This document shows, one piece after another, positions 7,796-15,991 of a stretch of 47,986 nucleotides of DNA. The notes below the pieces were generated by a model. That model worked only from the letters and a program-made list of their open reading frames with translations, was not told where the DNA came from and ran no database searches. Source of the DNA: Phascolarctobacterium_A sp902463975 (GTDB lineage Bacteria > Bacillota > Negativicutes > Acidaminococcales > Acidaminococcaceae); the NCBI RefSeq assembly GCF_902463975.1, contig NZ_CABQHJ010000021.1, positions 1 through 47,986 of the forward strand, read 5' to 3'. A program made the position numbers and the translations under genes. Within the stretch, counting starts at the first letter, position 1. Each line of letters begins with the position of its first letter.

Positions 7796-9472
7796 ATGGA
7801 CAAATATGTATCTGCCGATACTATATGGGTGCTGATAGGTGCCTTCCTGGTATTCTCTATGCAGCCTGGCTTCGCAATGGTTGAAACAGGCTTTACCAGA
7901 GCAAAAAATGCCGGCAACATCGTTATGAAAAACGTCATGGATATGTGCCTCGGCTCCATCGTTTTTTGGGTTCTGGGCTTTGGCCTGATGTTTGGTACCG
8001 ATATCGGCGGCTTTATCGGCGCGCCGGACTTCTTCGTTAAGGGTGATTACGGTGCCAGCTATCCAAGCACAGCCTACTTTATCTTCCAAACCATGTTCTG
8101 TGCTACCGCAGCAACCATTGTTTCCGGTGCTATGGCAGAACGTACCAACTTCCTGGTTTATTGCATTTACAGCGTATTAATCAGCGCTATTATTTACCCG
8201 ATTAGCGGTCACTGGATTTGGGGCGGCGGCTGGCTCGCACAGATGGGCTTCCATGATTTCGCCGGTTCAACTGCCGTTCATATGGTAGGCGGCGTTGCTT
8301 CTCTCGTCGGTGCCAAGATGATTGGCGCGCGTATCGGCAAATACAATGCCGACGGTACGGTAAACGCTATTCCCGGTCACAGCATTCCGCTTGGTGCCTT
8401 GGGCGTTTTCCTTCTCTGGTTCGGTTGGTTTGGCTTCAACGGTGCTTCCACCGTCTGCGCAACCGGTGATGACGCCTTGGTTTCCATGGGTGCTATCTTC
8501 ATTACCACTAACATGGCTGCAGCAGCTGCTGCTACCGCAACTATGATTTACACCTGGATTCGCTACGGCAAGCCTGATGTTTCCATGACACTGAACGGCG
8601 TGCTTGCAGGTCTGGTAGCAATTACCGCCGGCTGCGACATGGTAAGCCCGGCCGGCGCTTTAATCATCGGCCTGATTGCCGGTGTGCTGGTAGTCGCTGC
8701 AGTTGAATTCTTCGACCAGAAGCTGAAGATTGATGATCCTGTCGGTGCAATTTCCGTTCACGGTGTCTGCGGTGCCTTCGGTACTCTCGCAACCGGTCTC
8801 TTCGCTCTTGACGGCGGCCTCTTCTATGGCGGCGGTACTGATTTCCTGGTAAAACAAATCCTCGGCGTTGTAGTTGTAGCAATCTATGTTGCGATTACGA
8901 TGACGATTATCTTTAAAGTTCTTGATAAGCTCTTCGGTCTGCGTGTTAAGGAATCCGAAGAAATCAAAGGCCTGGATATGGAAGAGCATGGCCTGCTCAG
9001 CAGCTATGCCGACTTTATGCAAACTCCGTTGGAGGCACAGACCTCTGTTACTACTACTTATGTTACTCCGGTCAAGGAAACTGCAGCTAAGCCTGCAGGC
9101 GCAGTAAAGATGAGCAAGGTTGTTATTATCACCTCGCAAAATCGTTTCGAAGCATTGAAGAATGCTTTGGATAAGCTGGGAATTACCGGCATGACTGTTA
9201 CCAAGGTTCTGGGCTACGGCATCCAGAAGGGCTCCACGGAAATGTATCGTGGTGCTGAGGTTGCTGCACACCTGCTGCCGAAGGTAAAGGTTGAAATGAT
9301 TGTTTCCGCAATTCCTGTTGCAGCAGTAGTCAATGTTGCTAAGCAGGTTCTGTATACCGGCAAATACGGCGATGGCAAAATCTTCATCTATGATGTTGAG
9401 GATGTTGTTAAGATTCGTACCGGTGAAACAGGCTATGATGCTCTGCAGGATTATCCTATTGAGGAAAAATAA
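7796..9472 (+). CDS. amt: Ammonium transporter with fused PII domain
   Basis: Inner-membrane trimeric ammonium channel. Residues 1 to about 405 form the Amt domain of about 11 membrane segments (motif GFAMVETGFTRAKN near 24; the conserved GGWLAQMGFHDFAGS block near 145). After a short linker, residues 439-558 are a complete PII domain: TVTKVLGYGIQKGSTEMYRG, a B-loop TGKYGDGKIF and a C-loop RTGE, the nucleotide-binding parts. A separate GlnK normally plugs the channel via its T-loop; here it is covalently attached. The T-loop keeps Tyr46 (residue 484), but the position equivalent to GlnB Tyr51 is Val489, so control by uridylylation at that site is excluded. Translation follows a GAGGGG site. 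The leader carries an attenuator. Confidence 0.97.
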   Translation: MDKYVSADTIWVLIGAFLVFSMQPGFAMVETGFTRAKNAGNIVMKNVMDMCLGSIVFWVLGFGLMFGTDIGGFIGAPDFFVKGDYGASYPSTAYFIFQTMFCATAATIVSGAMAERTNFLVYCIYSVLISAIIYPISGHWIWGGGWLAQMGFHDFAGSTAVHMVGGVASLVGAKMIGARIGKYNADGTVNAIPGHSIPLGALGVFLLWFGWFGFNGASTVCATGDDALVSMGAIFITTNMAAAAAATATMIYTWIRYGKPDVSMTLNGVLAGLVAITAGCDMVSPAGALIIGLIAGVLVVAAVEFFDQKLKIDDPVGAISVHGVCGAFGTLATGLFALDGGLFYGGGTDFLVKQILGVVVVAIYVAITMTIIFKVLDKLFGLRVKESEEIKGLDMEEHGLLSSYADFMQTPLEAQTSVTTTYVTPVKETAAKPAGAVKMSKVVIITSQNRFEALKNALDKLGITGMTVTKVLGYGIQKGSTEMYRGAEVAAHLLPKVKVEMIVSAIPVAAVVNVAKQVLYTGKYGDGKIFIYDVEDVVKIRTGETGYDALQDYPIEEK

Positions 9473-9509
9473 TTTGCTTCTCCCTAATCAAACTCCCTAA
9501 TAAAACAGG

Positions 9510-9552
9510 AAGGCGCTCGATGTCTTGCGTAATGCAGGCTAAGAGCGCTTTT
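9510..9552 (+). terminator. Terminator after amt
   Basis: AAGGCGCTC (9510-9518) pairs with GAGCGCTTT (9543-9551), with a second small stem inside and a short T run after. Confidence 0.65.
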
Positions 9553-9669
9553 CTGTGTGTTGGAGGAGAATGCTTTTATAATCTTATTATCGCGAAAAAA
9601 CTTGCAAAACTGCATTGTTTAGGCCAAAATAAGATTGAATCGTATTTTAGTCGGATTGGAGTGAATGCT

Positions 9670-10167
9670 ATGAATAAAAACGTTGCTTTATATAATGAGA
9701 TGATAGATTTTTTTGCCGGAGATGCACGCCGCTGTCAGCATTTTATTAAGGTTGCCAGCCTGGCTAAGCAGCTGGCTGAGAGCGAGGGTGCGGATGCAGA
9801 GCTGACAGAGCTTGTGGAGGCGGCCGGTCTTGTGCATGACTGCGGTATTAAACCCGGCGAGGCCAAGTATGGTGCCGGTCACTGCACAGGCAAAATTCAG
9901 GAGCAGGAAGGACCTGCGGTAGCACGCAAACTTTTGCAAAAGTTTGGGTATGCCCCTGAAAAAATTGAACGCATCTGCTATCTTGTCGGTCATCACCATA
10001 CGTATAATATCATTGACGGTCTTGATTATCAGCTGCTTGTGGAAGCTGATTTTATAGTAAACTTTTATGAGGATGGTACGCCGAAGGAGAATATTGCCAA
10101 AGCTGTGGAGCGGATTTTTAAAACAGAGAGCGGAACAAAGTTGGCTAAGACTATGTTCGGACTTTGA
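9670..10167 (+). CDS. HD-domain phosphohydrolase
   Basis: A 165-aa soluble metal-dependent phosphohydrolase of the HD superfamily. Visible metal ligands: CQHFIKVA (first His), GLVHDCG (the HD pair, about residues 56-61) and a GHHHTY block about 45 residues later. The substrate is unknown; many stand-alone HD proteins act on nucleotides. ATG 9670 has GGAG at 9658-9661; an upstream in-frame start near 9520 would give a 50-residue extension overlapping the amt terminator and is rejected. Single gene with its own terminator. Confidence 0.85.
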   Translation: MNKNVALYNEMIDFFAGDARRCQHFIKVASLAKQLAESEGADAELTELVEAAGLVHDCGIKPGEAKYGAGHCTGKIQEQEGPAVARKLLQKFGYAPEKIERICYLVGHHHTYNIIDGLDYQLLVEADFIVNFYEDGTPKENIAKAVERIFKTESGTKLAKTMFGL

Positions 10168-10172
10168 TATAC

Positions 10173-10205
10173 AATGCTGTGGCTTGCTGGTCACAGCATT
10201 TTTCT
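10173..10205 (+). terminator. Terminator after HD gene
   Basis: A perfect 9-bp stem, AATGCTGTG with CACAGCATT, followed by TTTTTCTT. Confidence 0.88.
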
Positions 10206-10268
10206 TGCTATTTTGTTCTATGCTTGCTAAAATAAACAGGATTAGGTTATTTTTTGGAGGCATAGAAT

Positions 10269-10697
10269 ATGAAGGAAATTTATGATTTAGCAGAACAATA
10301 TCATAACGAGGGCAATAACTGCGTAGAATCCGTAGTTAAGGCGTGCAATGACGGCTTAAAGCTGGGCCTGCCGGATGTGGCAATCCGCATGGTGTCTGGC
10401 ATGGGTGGCGGTATCGGCCGCAGCGGCTGCGTGTGCGGTGCGCTGAGCGGCTCCTGCCTGGTTATCAGCTCTATCGTGGGCAGATTGGACCCGTCTGAAA
10501 AACATCAGACAGAGGTCTATAAATATACGCATGAGTTTTATGAGCGTTTTACGAAGCATTTCGGTGCTTCCTGCTGCAGAGCGCTGAACCGCCTGAGCTT
10601 CGGCACACCGGAATACAGAACTAAATGTATTAAGATTACTGCCGAAGCGGCAGACATGGTATCCGATTATCTGCAGGAAAAGGGCCTGGTAAAATAA
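10269..10697 (+). CDS. C_GCAxxG_C_C family redox protein
   Basis: A 142-aa protein of the small family named for its cysteine pattern; members are predicted redox or metal-binding proteins of unknown reaction, some carrying selenocysteine. Cysteines are visible at 18, 26, 54, 56, 63, 102, 103 and 120, including the core SGCVCGALSG. No in-frame TGA is used, so this is the cysteine form. TTTGGAGG precedes the ATG. The stop codon is 45 bp before the asparaginase start on the same strand with no terminator between, so the two are probably co-transcribed; a functional link is not evident. Confidence 0.85.
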   Translation: MKEIYDLAEQYHNEGNNCVESVVKACNDGLKLGLPDVAIRMVSGMGGGIGRSGCVCGALSGSCLVISSIVGRLDPSEKHQTEVYKYTHEFYERFTKHFGASCCRALNRLSFGTPEYRTKCIKITAEAADMVSDYLQEKGLVK

Positions 10698-10742
10698 GCA
10701 TTGGCTGCGAAGCTGAAAGAAGGACTGATGGAGGTCAGGCTG

Positions 10743-11744
10743 ATGGAAAAAACTGAGTTGAAGAACATTGTAATTTTAGCAACCGGCGGCACTATTGCCG
10801 GCAAGGCTGCTTCCGGTACCCAGATGACTGGCTATACTGCTGGTGCCTACAGCGTTGCCGATTTGCTGGCAGGTGTGCCTGAACTGGGCGAGCTGGCGCA
10901 TATCAGCGGCGAGCAGCTGTGCAATATCGACAGCAGCAGTATTACCGATGCGTTGCTGCTGCGCTTGGCGCAGCGCTGCAATGAGCTGCTGGCGCAGGAT
11001 GTTGTCGACGGCGTTGTTATTACCCATGGTACCGATACTATGGAAGAAACGGCCTTCTTCCTGAACCTGACGGTAAAGAGTGCTAAGCCGGTGGTACTCG
11101 TGGGCGCAATGCGTCCTGCCACCGCAGTCAGTGCCGACGGACCTTTGAATATCATCAACGCTGTTAAGGTGGCTGTGGATGCTGCAAGCGCCGGACAGGG
11201 CGTGCTGGTGATAATGAACGATGAAATCTACAGCGGGCGTGACGTGACCAAGACAAACACGGCGAATGTGGCAACCTTCAAGGCAACGAACGGTGGTCCT
11301 TTAGGCTTTATTGTTGGCGGTGAGATACATTACTATTATCGCAGCGTGCGTCCGCACACACTGCAGAGCGAATTTGACGTAACTGGTGTTACTGCTTTGC
11401 CGCGCGTGGATATCATCTACACGCATATCGGTGAGGACCGCGTATTTGTGGATGCGGCACTGGCAGCAGGTGCACATGGCCTTATCTACGCCGGCAGCGG
11501 TATGGGTAGCATTCATGAGGCTGTGGAGGAGGCGCTGGCGGAGGCTGTCAGCCGTGGCGTTGCCGTAGTGCGTTCGAGCCGCACCGGCAGCGGCATTGTT
11601 GCCGCCGGCTTGGAACGTTGGCAGGAGCAAGGCTTTTTGTATGCGGATAACCTTAATCCGCAAAAGGCACGCCTTTTGCTGCAGTTGGCACTTTTGCGGA
11701 CGCAGGAGCGCAACGAGGTGCAGAGTGTTTTCTTAAAGTACTAA
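10743..11744 (+). CDS. ansA: L-asparaginase
   Basis: Hydrolyses L-asparagine to aspartate and ammonium. The 333-aa protein has both catalytic threonine motifs, ILATGGTIAG (Thr17 is the expected nucleophile) and HGTDTMEET (Thr97-Asp98), and the family C-terminus (NLNPQKARLLLQLAL). There is no signal peptide, so a cytoplasmic enzyme is expected despite type II-like features; the ansA/ansB choice is uncertain. ATG 10743 was chosen because GGAGG lies eight bases upstream; TTG 10701 and ATG 10728 are in frame but lack a well-placed site. It follows the C_GCAxxG_C_C gene and ends at a terminator. With glnN and amt nearby it fits nitrogen release and recapture. Confidence 0.93.
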   Translation: MEKTELKNIVILATGGTIAGKAASGTQMTGYTAGAYSVADLLAGVPELGELAHISGEQLCNIDSSSITDALLLRLAQRCNELLAQDVVDGVVITHGTDTMEETAFFLNLTVKSAKPVVLVGAMRPATAVSADGPLNIINAVKVAVDAASAGQGVLVIMNDEIYSGRDVTKTNTANVATFKATNGGPLGFIVGGEIHYYYRSVRPHTLQSEFDVTGVTALPRVDIIYTHIGEDRVFVDAALAAGAHGLIYAGSGMGSIHEAVEEALAEAVSRGVAVVRSSRTGSGIVAAGLERWQEQGFLYADNLNPQKARLLLQLALLRTQERNEVQSVFLKY

Positions 11745-11753
11745 AATACATAC

Positions 11754-11790
11754 AAAAAGACGGTAAGGTTAAGGCTTTGCCGTCTTTTTT
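11754..11790 (+). terminator. Terminator after asparaginase
   Basis: AAAGACGG arm and CCGTCTTT arm with a weaker inner stem, followed by a run of seven T. Confidence 0.85.
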
Positions 11791-11962
11791 TATGTATTTG
11801 TTACAAAGTTAACGCTTTACGCGTTATCTTAATTTAGATATTTCTGTCATATTGCCAAAAATAAACTGGAAGCGTATAATACAAAACTGTTCGTGCCTAG
11901 GTGCGGAAAACATTTAGGTGCGATTTTTATCGTGTAAGTAATTTTAGTTTTTGGAGGTTAGT

Positions 11963-12694
11963 ATGTCTAAATTACGTATTGCTATTACTGCTGACACTTA
12001 TCCGTTTGCCAGCGATATTACGAATCTTGTGCGTGCTCCCTTTACGGCGCGCGGTCTTGTAGATGTTATCAATGAGCTTGGTGCTCTGCCTATAGTTTTG
12101 CCTGATGTTCCCGATGCTAAAGGAGAAGATTATGCAGAAATGTTTGATGCGCTGATTATTCCCGGCGGGCCGGATGTAGACCCCACTTTCTTTGGTGAAG
12201 AACCGCATTGGAAGATTGGCAGCACCAATTATAAACGAGATGTATTTGAAGAAGAAATTTTTGCGGCATTCTATAAAGCAGGCAAGCCTATTTTAGGTAT
12301 CTGCCGTGGCTGCCAGCTGATTAATATTCTTATGGGCGGCAGCGTTTATCAGGATCTGCCTTCAGAAAATCCTGCTGCTTATATCCGTCATTCCCAAGGT
12401 GCCAACGGCTCTTATCCGACACATAATATCAGCATTGAAGAAGGCAGCGAGCTGTATAAATCCTTAGGTGCGAAGGCTTATGTGAATTCCCGCCATCATC
12501 AGGGAATTAAAGATGTCGGCAACGGATTGAAGGTTACTGCCACGGCTCCCGATGGTGTAGTAGAATGTATTGAATCGACCAAAGATAATCAGATTGTTGC
12601 CGTACAGTGGCATCCGGAAAATATGTGGCAGGAACATCCTGAAATGCGCCGCCTATTTGCAGATTTTATGGCGCGTGTAGAAGCTGCTAAATAA
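11963..12694 (+). CDS. Gamma-glutamyl-type class I amidotransferase hydrolase
   Basis: A 243-aa cytoplasmic hydrolase of the peptidase C26 / PuuD-like group, which cleaves gamma-glutamyl compounds such as gamma-glutamyl-GABA. The catalytic cysteine is Cys114 in GICRGCQLINI and the His-Glu pair is in VQWHPE near the C-terminus; IIPGGPDVDP near residue 65 is the oxyanion region. The true substrate is not decided by sequence. ATG 11963 follows TTGGAGG (11951-11957); a TTG start inside that site is rejected. It lies 24 bp upstream of an amino acid permease on the same strand, so uptake and hydrolysis of a glutamyl compound by this pair is a reasonable inference. Confidence 0.9.
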   Translation: MSKLRIAITADTYPFASDITNLVRAPFTARGLVDVINELGALPIVLPDVPDAKGEDYAEMFDALIIPGGPDVDPTFFGEEPHWKIGSTNYKRDVFEEEIFAAFYKAGKPILGICRGCQLINILMGGSVYQDLPSENPAAYIRHSQGANGSYPTHNISIEEGSELYKSLGAKAYVNSRHHQGIKDVGNGLKVTATAPDGVVECIESTKDNQIVAVQWHPENMWQEHPEMRRLFADFMARVEAAK

Positions 12695-12718
12695 ATTATT
12701 CAGAAGAAGGTCGGAAGT

Positions 12719-13996
12719 ATGGAATCACAAAAGTTAGGCTTTTGGAGTATTGTATTATTAGGTATCAATGGTATTATCGGTTCGGGTATTTTCCTTTTGC
12801 CGAATAAAGCGATGGCAATTATCGGACCGGCCAGCCTTTTGGTTATGCTGTTTGATATGCTGCTGGTACTGGCGATTACCTTTTGCTTTGCCGAAGCCGG
12901 CGGCTTGTTTAAGGAAAACGGTGGCGCATATATTTATGCTAAGGAAGCTTTTGGCGACTTTGTCGGCTATGAAGTAGGCTTTTTGTCCTGGGCAACGCGT
13001 ATCATTGCCTTTGCAACAATGGCAGTTGGGTTTGCTACAGCTTTAGGCGGTATTATTCCCGCACTCAGCTCTGATATGATGAAGAATGTCATTGTCAGTG
13101 TTATTTTCCTGATACTGGCAGTTATTAACCTGTTGGGTATCAAACTGTACGAAGTTATTCAGAACGTAGCAACTATTGCTAAGCTGCTGCCGTTTGTTTT
13201 GTTTATTGGCATAGGTATTTTTTATATCGAGCCTGCTAATTTTACACCGCTGTTTCCTCATGGCGTTTATACACCGGGAAGCTTTGGCACTGCGGCCGTA
13301 ATGCTGTTTTTTGCTTTTACCGGCTTTGAATCCTTGGGTGTTGCAGCTGCCGAGATGGAAAACCCGCAAAAAAATCTGCCGAAGGCAACTCTGATTACAA
13401 TTTTTACCGTATCTGCCATTTATATTCTGCTGTTGGCCTGTGCTATCGGTATCATGGGCTATGAGCTTGCAGATACAACAGCTCCGGTACAGGCGGCCTT
13501 TACTCGTATTGCCGGTGCCTTTGGTACAACGGTTGTTGCTGCCGGTACGTTGATTTCCATTGGCGCGCTTTGTATTGCTGCTTCCTTTGTTACACCGCAT
13601 TGCGGACTGGCTTTGGCGGAGCAGCATATGCTGCCTGCTTTTATGGCAGAGCGTAACCGTTTTGGTGCACCTTACTGGTGCATTATTATATCGACAGTGG
13701 TTGCGATGCTGATAGGTTATTCCGGTGGTTTCGCATTTTTAGCTTCCATCAGCGTAGTTTCACGTTTTTCGCAATATATTCCGACGTGTCTTTCTATCAT
13801 GGTATTCCGCAAAAAAATGCCGGATGCACCGCGTGCGTTTAAGATTCCGTTCGGACCGGTTATTCCTGTTATTGCTTTAATTGTAAGCCTGTGGCTTTTG
13901 GCGCAGGCTAAACCGCAGCAGCTTATGATCGGCTTTGGCGCAGCGGTTATCGCATTACCGTTTTATTTCTTGATGCATAAGAAAAAACAGGCGTAA
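12719..13996 (+). CDS. APC-family amino acid permease
   Basis: A 425-aa inner-membrane secondary transporter with about 12 hydrophobic segments. The APC hallmark is visible at the N-terminus (GINGIIGSGIFLLP, residues about 15-28) and in segment 6 (FFAFTGFESLG). Related transporters move amino acids or polyamines by proton symport or exchange. Being in an apparent operon with a gamma-glutamyl hydrolase suggests an amino acid or polyamine derivative as substrate, but that is inference. It ends just before a bidirectional terminator. Confidence 0.92.
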   Translation: MESQKLGFWSIVLLGINGIIGSGIFLLPNKAMAIIGPASLLVMLFDMLLVLAITFCFAEAGGLFKENGGAYIYAKEAFGDFVGYEVGFLSWATRIIAFATMAVGFATALGGIIPALSSDMMKNVIVSVIFLILAVINLLGIKLYEVIQNVATIAKLLPFVLFIGIGIFYIEPANFTPLFPHGVYTPGSFGTAAVMLFFAFTGFESLGVAAAEMENPQKNLPKATLITIFTVSAIYILLLACAIGIMGYELADTTAPVQAAFTRIAGAFGTTVVAAGTLISIGALCIAASFVTPHCGLALAEQHMLPAFMAERNRFGAPYWCIIISTVVAMLIGYSGGFAFLASISVVSRFSQYIPTCLSIMVFRKKMPDAPRAFKIPFGPVIPVIALIVSLWLLAQAKPQQLMIGFGAAVIALPFYFLMHKKKQA

Positions 13997-13998
13997 AT

Positions 13999-14039
13999 AA
14001 AAAATGCAGGTTATCGTGCAAAGATAACTTGCATTTTTT
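13999..14039. terminator. Bidirectional terminator
   Basis: AAAAAATGCAGGTTATC pairs with GATAACTTGCATTTTTT across a seven-base loop. It serves the converging permease and exonuclease genes. Confidence 0.92.
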
Positions 14040-14054
14040 ATGCGCTTTAAAATT

Positions 14055-14705
14055 TTACCATCTTCTGTAACCGTTATGGTGCTTGGCACGTTCTGCCTGA
14101 CGGGCAGCGCGCTCCGCTTCGTAAACCTCGCGGGCAGCGAAGAAATCCTCCAGCTTCCAGCCACGGTTAAACATTTCAATCAGCAGCTTGCCGGTGTTGT
14201 TGGCATCGTCAAAGGCGGTGTGCCACAGGCCTGCGGTGTTGACCTCCTGCTCTTCGGTGGCCTTTTTCAGACCGGTGGTGTAGTCATCACCCTTCCACAG
14301 GCGGTAGGCCAGCGCTAAATCAAGATAGTCCTCGTATTTTACGGGGTTTTCGATTTTATGGCGCTCGCAGCCTGTCTGCAGCACCTTGTAATCTTCGGTG
14401 CCCCAAGCTACAAAATAGGTCTCGCCGCTTTCGTACAGCGCTGCCAGCTCCTGCACCATAGCAGGAAATTCAATGGCCTGCTGCATATCCTTAGCGGTAA
14501 TCATGCAAAAATCCATAGAATCCTTGGCTTGCTTAGGATAAAAATGCGGTTTGACAAAGCTTTGGATGCGTCCGCAGTCGGTGAGCGGTTCGCCGTCCAG
14601 CTTTACCGCACCGATTTCGATAATCTCGGAAAAGAAGCCGCGCGGACGGCCGACAGGGCGCTCGTAGGTTGTAAATTCAAAATCAACGACTAAAAATTTC
14701 TTCAT
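14055..14705 (-). CDS. DEDDh 3'-5' exonuclease
   Basis: A 216-aa exonuclease of the RNase T / DnaQ fold (KapD- or ERI-1-like). Catalytic acids are visible as DFEF (Asp8, Glu10), a middle aspartate in WGTEDYKVLQ (Asp105) and the C-terminal HxAxxD (His162, Asp166/167 in WHTAFDDANNT). The tail (residues 190-216) is Arg/Ala rich, likely a flexible nucleic-acid-binding extension. Whether RNA or DNA is degraded is not clear. It lies 34 bp downstream of the SEC-C gene on the same strand, so they may be co-transcribed. Confidence 0.9.
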   Translation of the reverse strand: MKKFLVVDFEFTTYERPVGRPRGFFSEIIEIGAVKLDGEPLTDCGRIQSFVKPHFYPKQAKDSMDFCMITAKDMQQAIEFPAMVQELAALYESGETYFVAWGTEDYKVLQTGCERHKIENPVKYEDYLDLALAYRLWKGDDYTTGLKKATEEQEVNTAGLWHTAFDDANNTGKLLIEMFNRGWKLEDFFAAREVYEAERAARQAERAKHHNGYRRW

Positions 14706-14739
14706 GTCATTTCCTTCTTAACTAAAGCAAAGCCTGCGC

Positions 14740-15870
14740 TCAGTGCTTTTTACCGCAGCATTTTTTATATTTTTTGCCGTTGCCGCAGGGACAGGGGTCG
14801 TTAGGATAAACCTTTTTCGCCTTGGCACCTACACGGGTGTTTTGCTGGGCTGCCTGCTGTGCGTCACGCAGCAGCTTGATAGTTTCGTTAGGAGTGTGGC
14901 CGCCTAGGCAGAACATACGGGTAGCATTGTTGCGGGCGTTCTGCAGTAGTACGGAAAGTCTGCCGAGATGGCTGTAATTGTTCCAGGCAGGAATATTAGC
15001 CTGTAGCTTCTGAATCAGCTCAGAGGTATTACCGTCGGTGTTGGAGTTTTCGAATTCATAGATGTACTGACACCAGTAATGTGCATCCAGTGCCGCAACA
15101 TTCAGCTCCTGAGTGAAGAAGTCATGCAAATCCTGATATGCGGTAGTAGATTGCATATAACCGTAGTGGGAAAGCATGGTGATTTCCTTTACGGTAGGCA
15201 GGTACAGGCCGAAGGGCTTTCTACCTTGCTCCAGTCTGGTGTAGAAATCATCGCTGTCATTTTTCTTGAGCAGAATGCGGCCATCTTTAATTGCGCAGGG
15301 GTTAAAGTTGCTCGGAACCTCGGCCAGCAGCTGCGGCAGAGTTTCCGGAGTAAGCTCAAAGCCTGCTTTTTGATTATACATTTCGCAGAAAAATTCCACC
15401 GGCAGGATAAGGTGCAGGCTGGACATAGCGGTGATGCAGTCCAAAAGCCATGCCAGCTGTTGGCGGTGAGCCTGGAAATCTGCGGTGTTGATTTTTTTGT
15501 AGACAGTGCGTGCTTCCTTTACTGCTTCGAAGCAGTCATCGGGATAGGAAACAATGTAGCCCATAGAAATAAAGGGCAACAGCAATGCATATTCGCTGTA
15601 GGTAGGATGGAAGCATTTTTTCTCCAAGGCTGCTTCGAAGGCCTGAATATTTTCGTCCGGCATAATAGCAAAACGTTTTGCTGCAATTTCCGGCTTTTGC
15701 ATTTCTGTGCAGATTTTTTCTGCCAGCTCGTCCTTTTTGAGCTTGCTGTAGGTGATGCAGAGCTGACGCGCTGCAAAAATTAATTTATCCTTAGTGAAGG
15801 CTTTTAAGTAATCCAGCAATACAGGTTTACGGGATGGTTGATTCTTGGTTTTGGTTGTACTTGCAGACAT
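14740..15870 (-). CDS. SEC-C motif protein
   Basis: A 376-aa protein of unknown function. The only recognisable domain is the C-terminal zinc-binding SEC-C motif (DPCPCGNGKKYKKCCG, last 19 residues), the same element found at the end of SecA and in many proteins of unrelated function. The N-terminal 330 residues are helical, with several aromatic-rich segments and no domain I can name. ATG 15870 follows AAGGAGA; an upstream ATG at 15942 would add a hydrophobic stretch that translates the leader and is rejected. Probably co-transcribed with the exonuclease. Confidence 0.85.
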   Translation of the reverse strand: MSASTTKTKNQPSRKPVLLDYLKAFTKDKLIFAARQLCITYSKLKKDELAEKICTEMQKPEIAAKRFAIMPDENIQAFEAALEKKCFHPTYSEYALLLPFISMGYIVSYPDDCFEAVKEARTVYKKINTADFQAHRQQLAWLLDCITAMSSLHLILPVEFFCEMYNQKAGFELTPETLPQLLAEVPSNFNPCAIKDGRILLKKNDSDDFYTRLEQGRKPFGLYLPTVKEITMLSHYGYMQSTTAYQDLHDFFTQELNVAALDAHYWCQYIYEFENSNTDGNTSELIQKLQANIPAWNNYSHLGRLSVLLQNARNNATRMFCLGGHTPNETIKLLRDAQQAAQQNTRVGAKAKKVYPNDPCPCGNGKKYKKCCGKKH

Positions 15871-15991
15871 ATTGATAGAAAATCTCCTTCTTTGTAATCT
15901 TACGTATCTCTTAATTATAAATAAAAACAGGAAATATAGCAAGTGAGGAAATTTAATATACAGTTTATTATACGCTTTTCGTCGCTTAAAT

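Noticed and set aside
9520..9669. A 50-residue N-terminal extension of the HD protein
   Set aside because: It would be translated through the amt terminator; ATG 9670 has a good GGAG and fits the family start.
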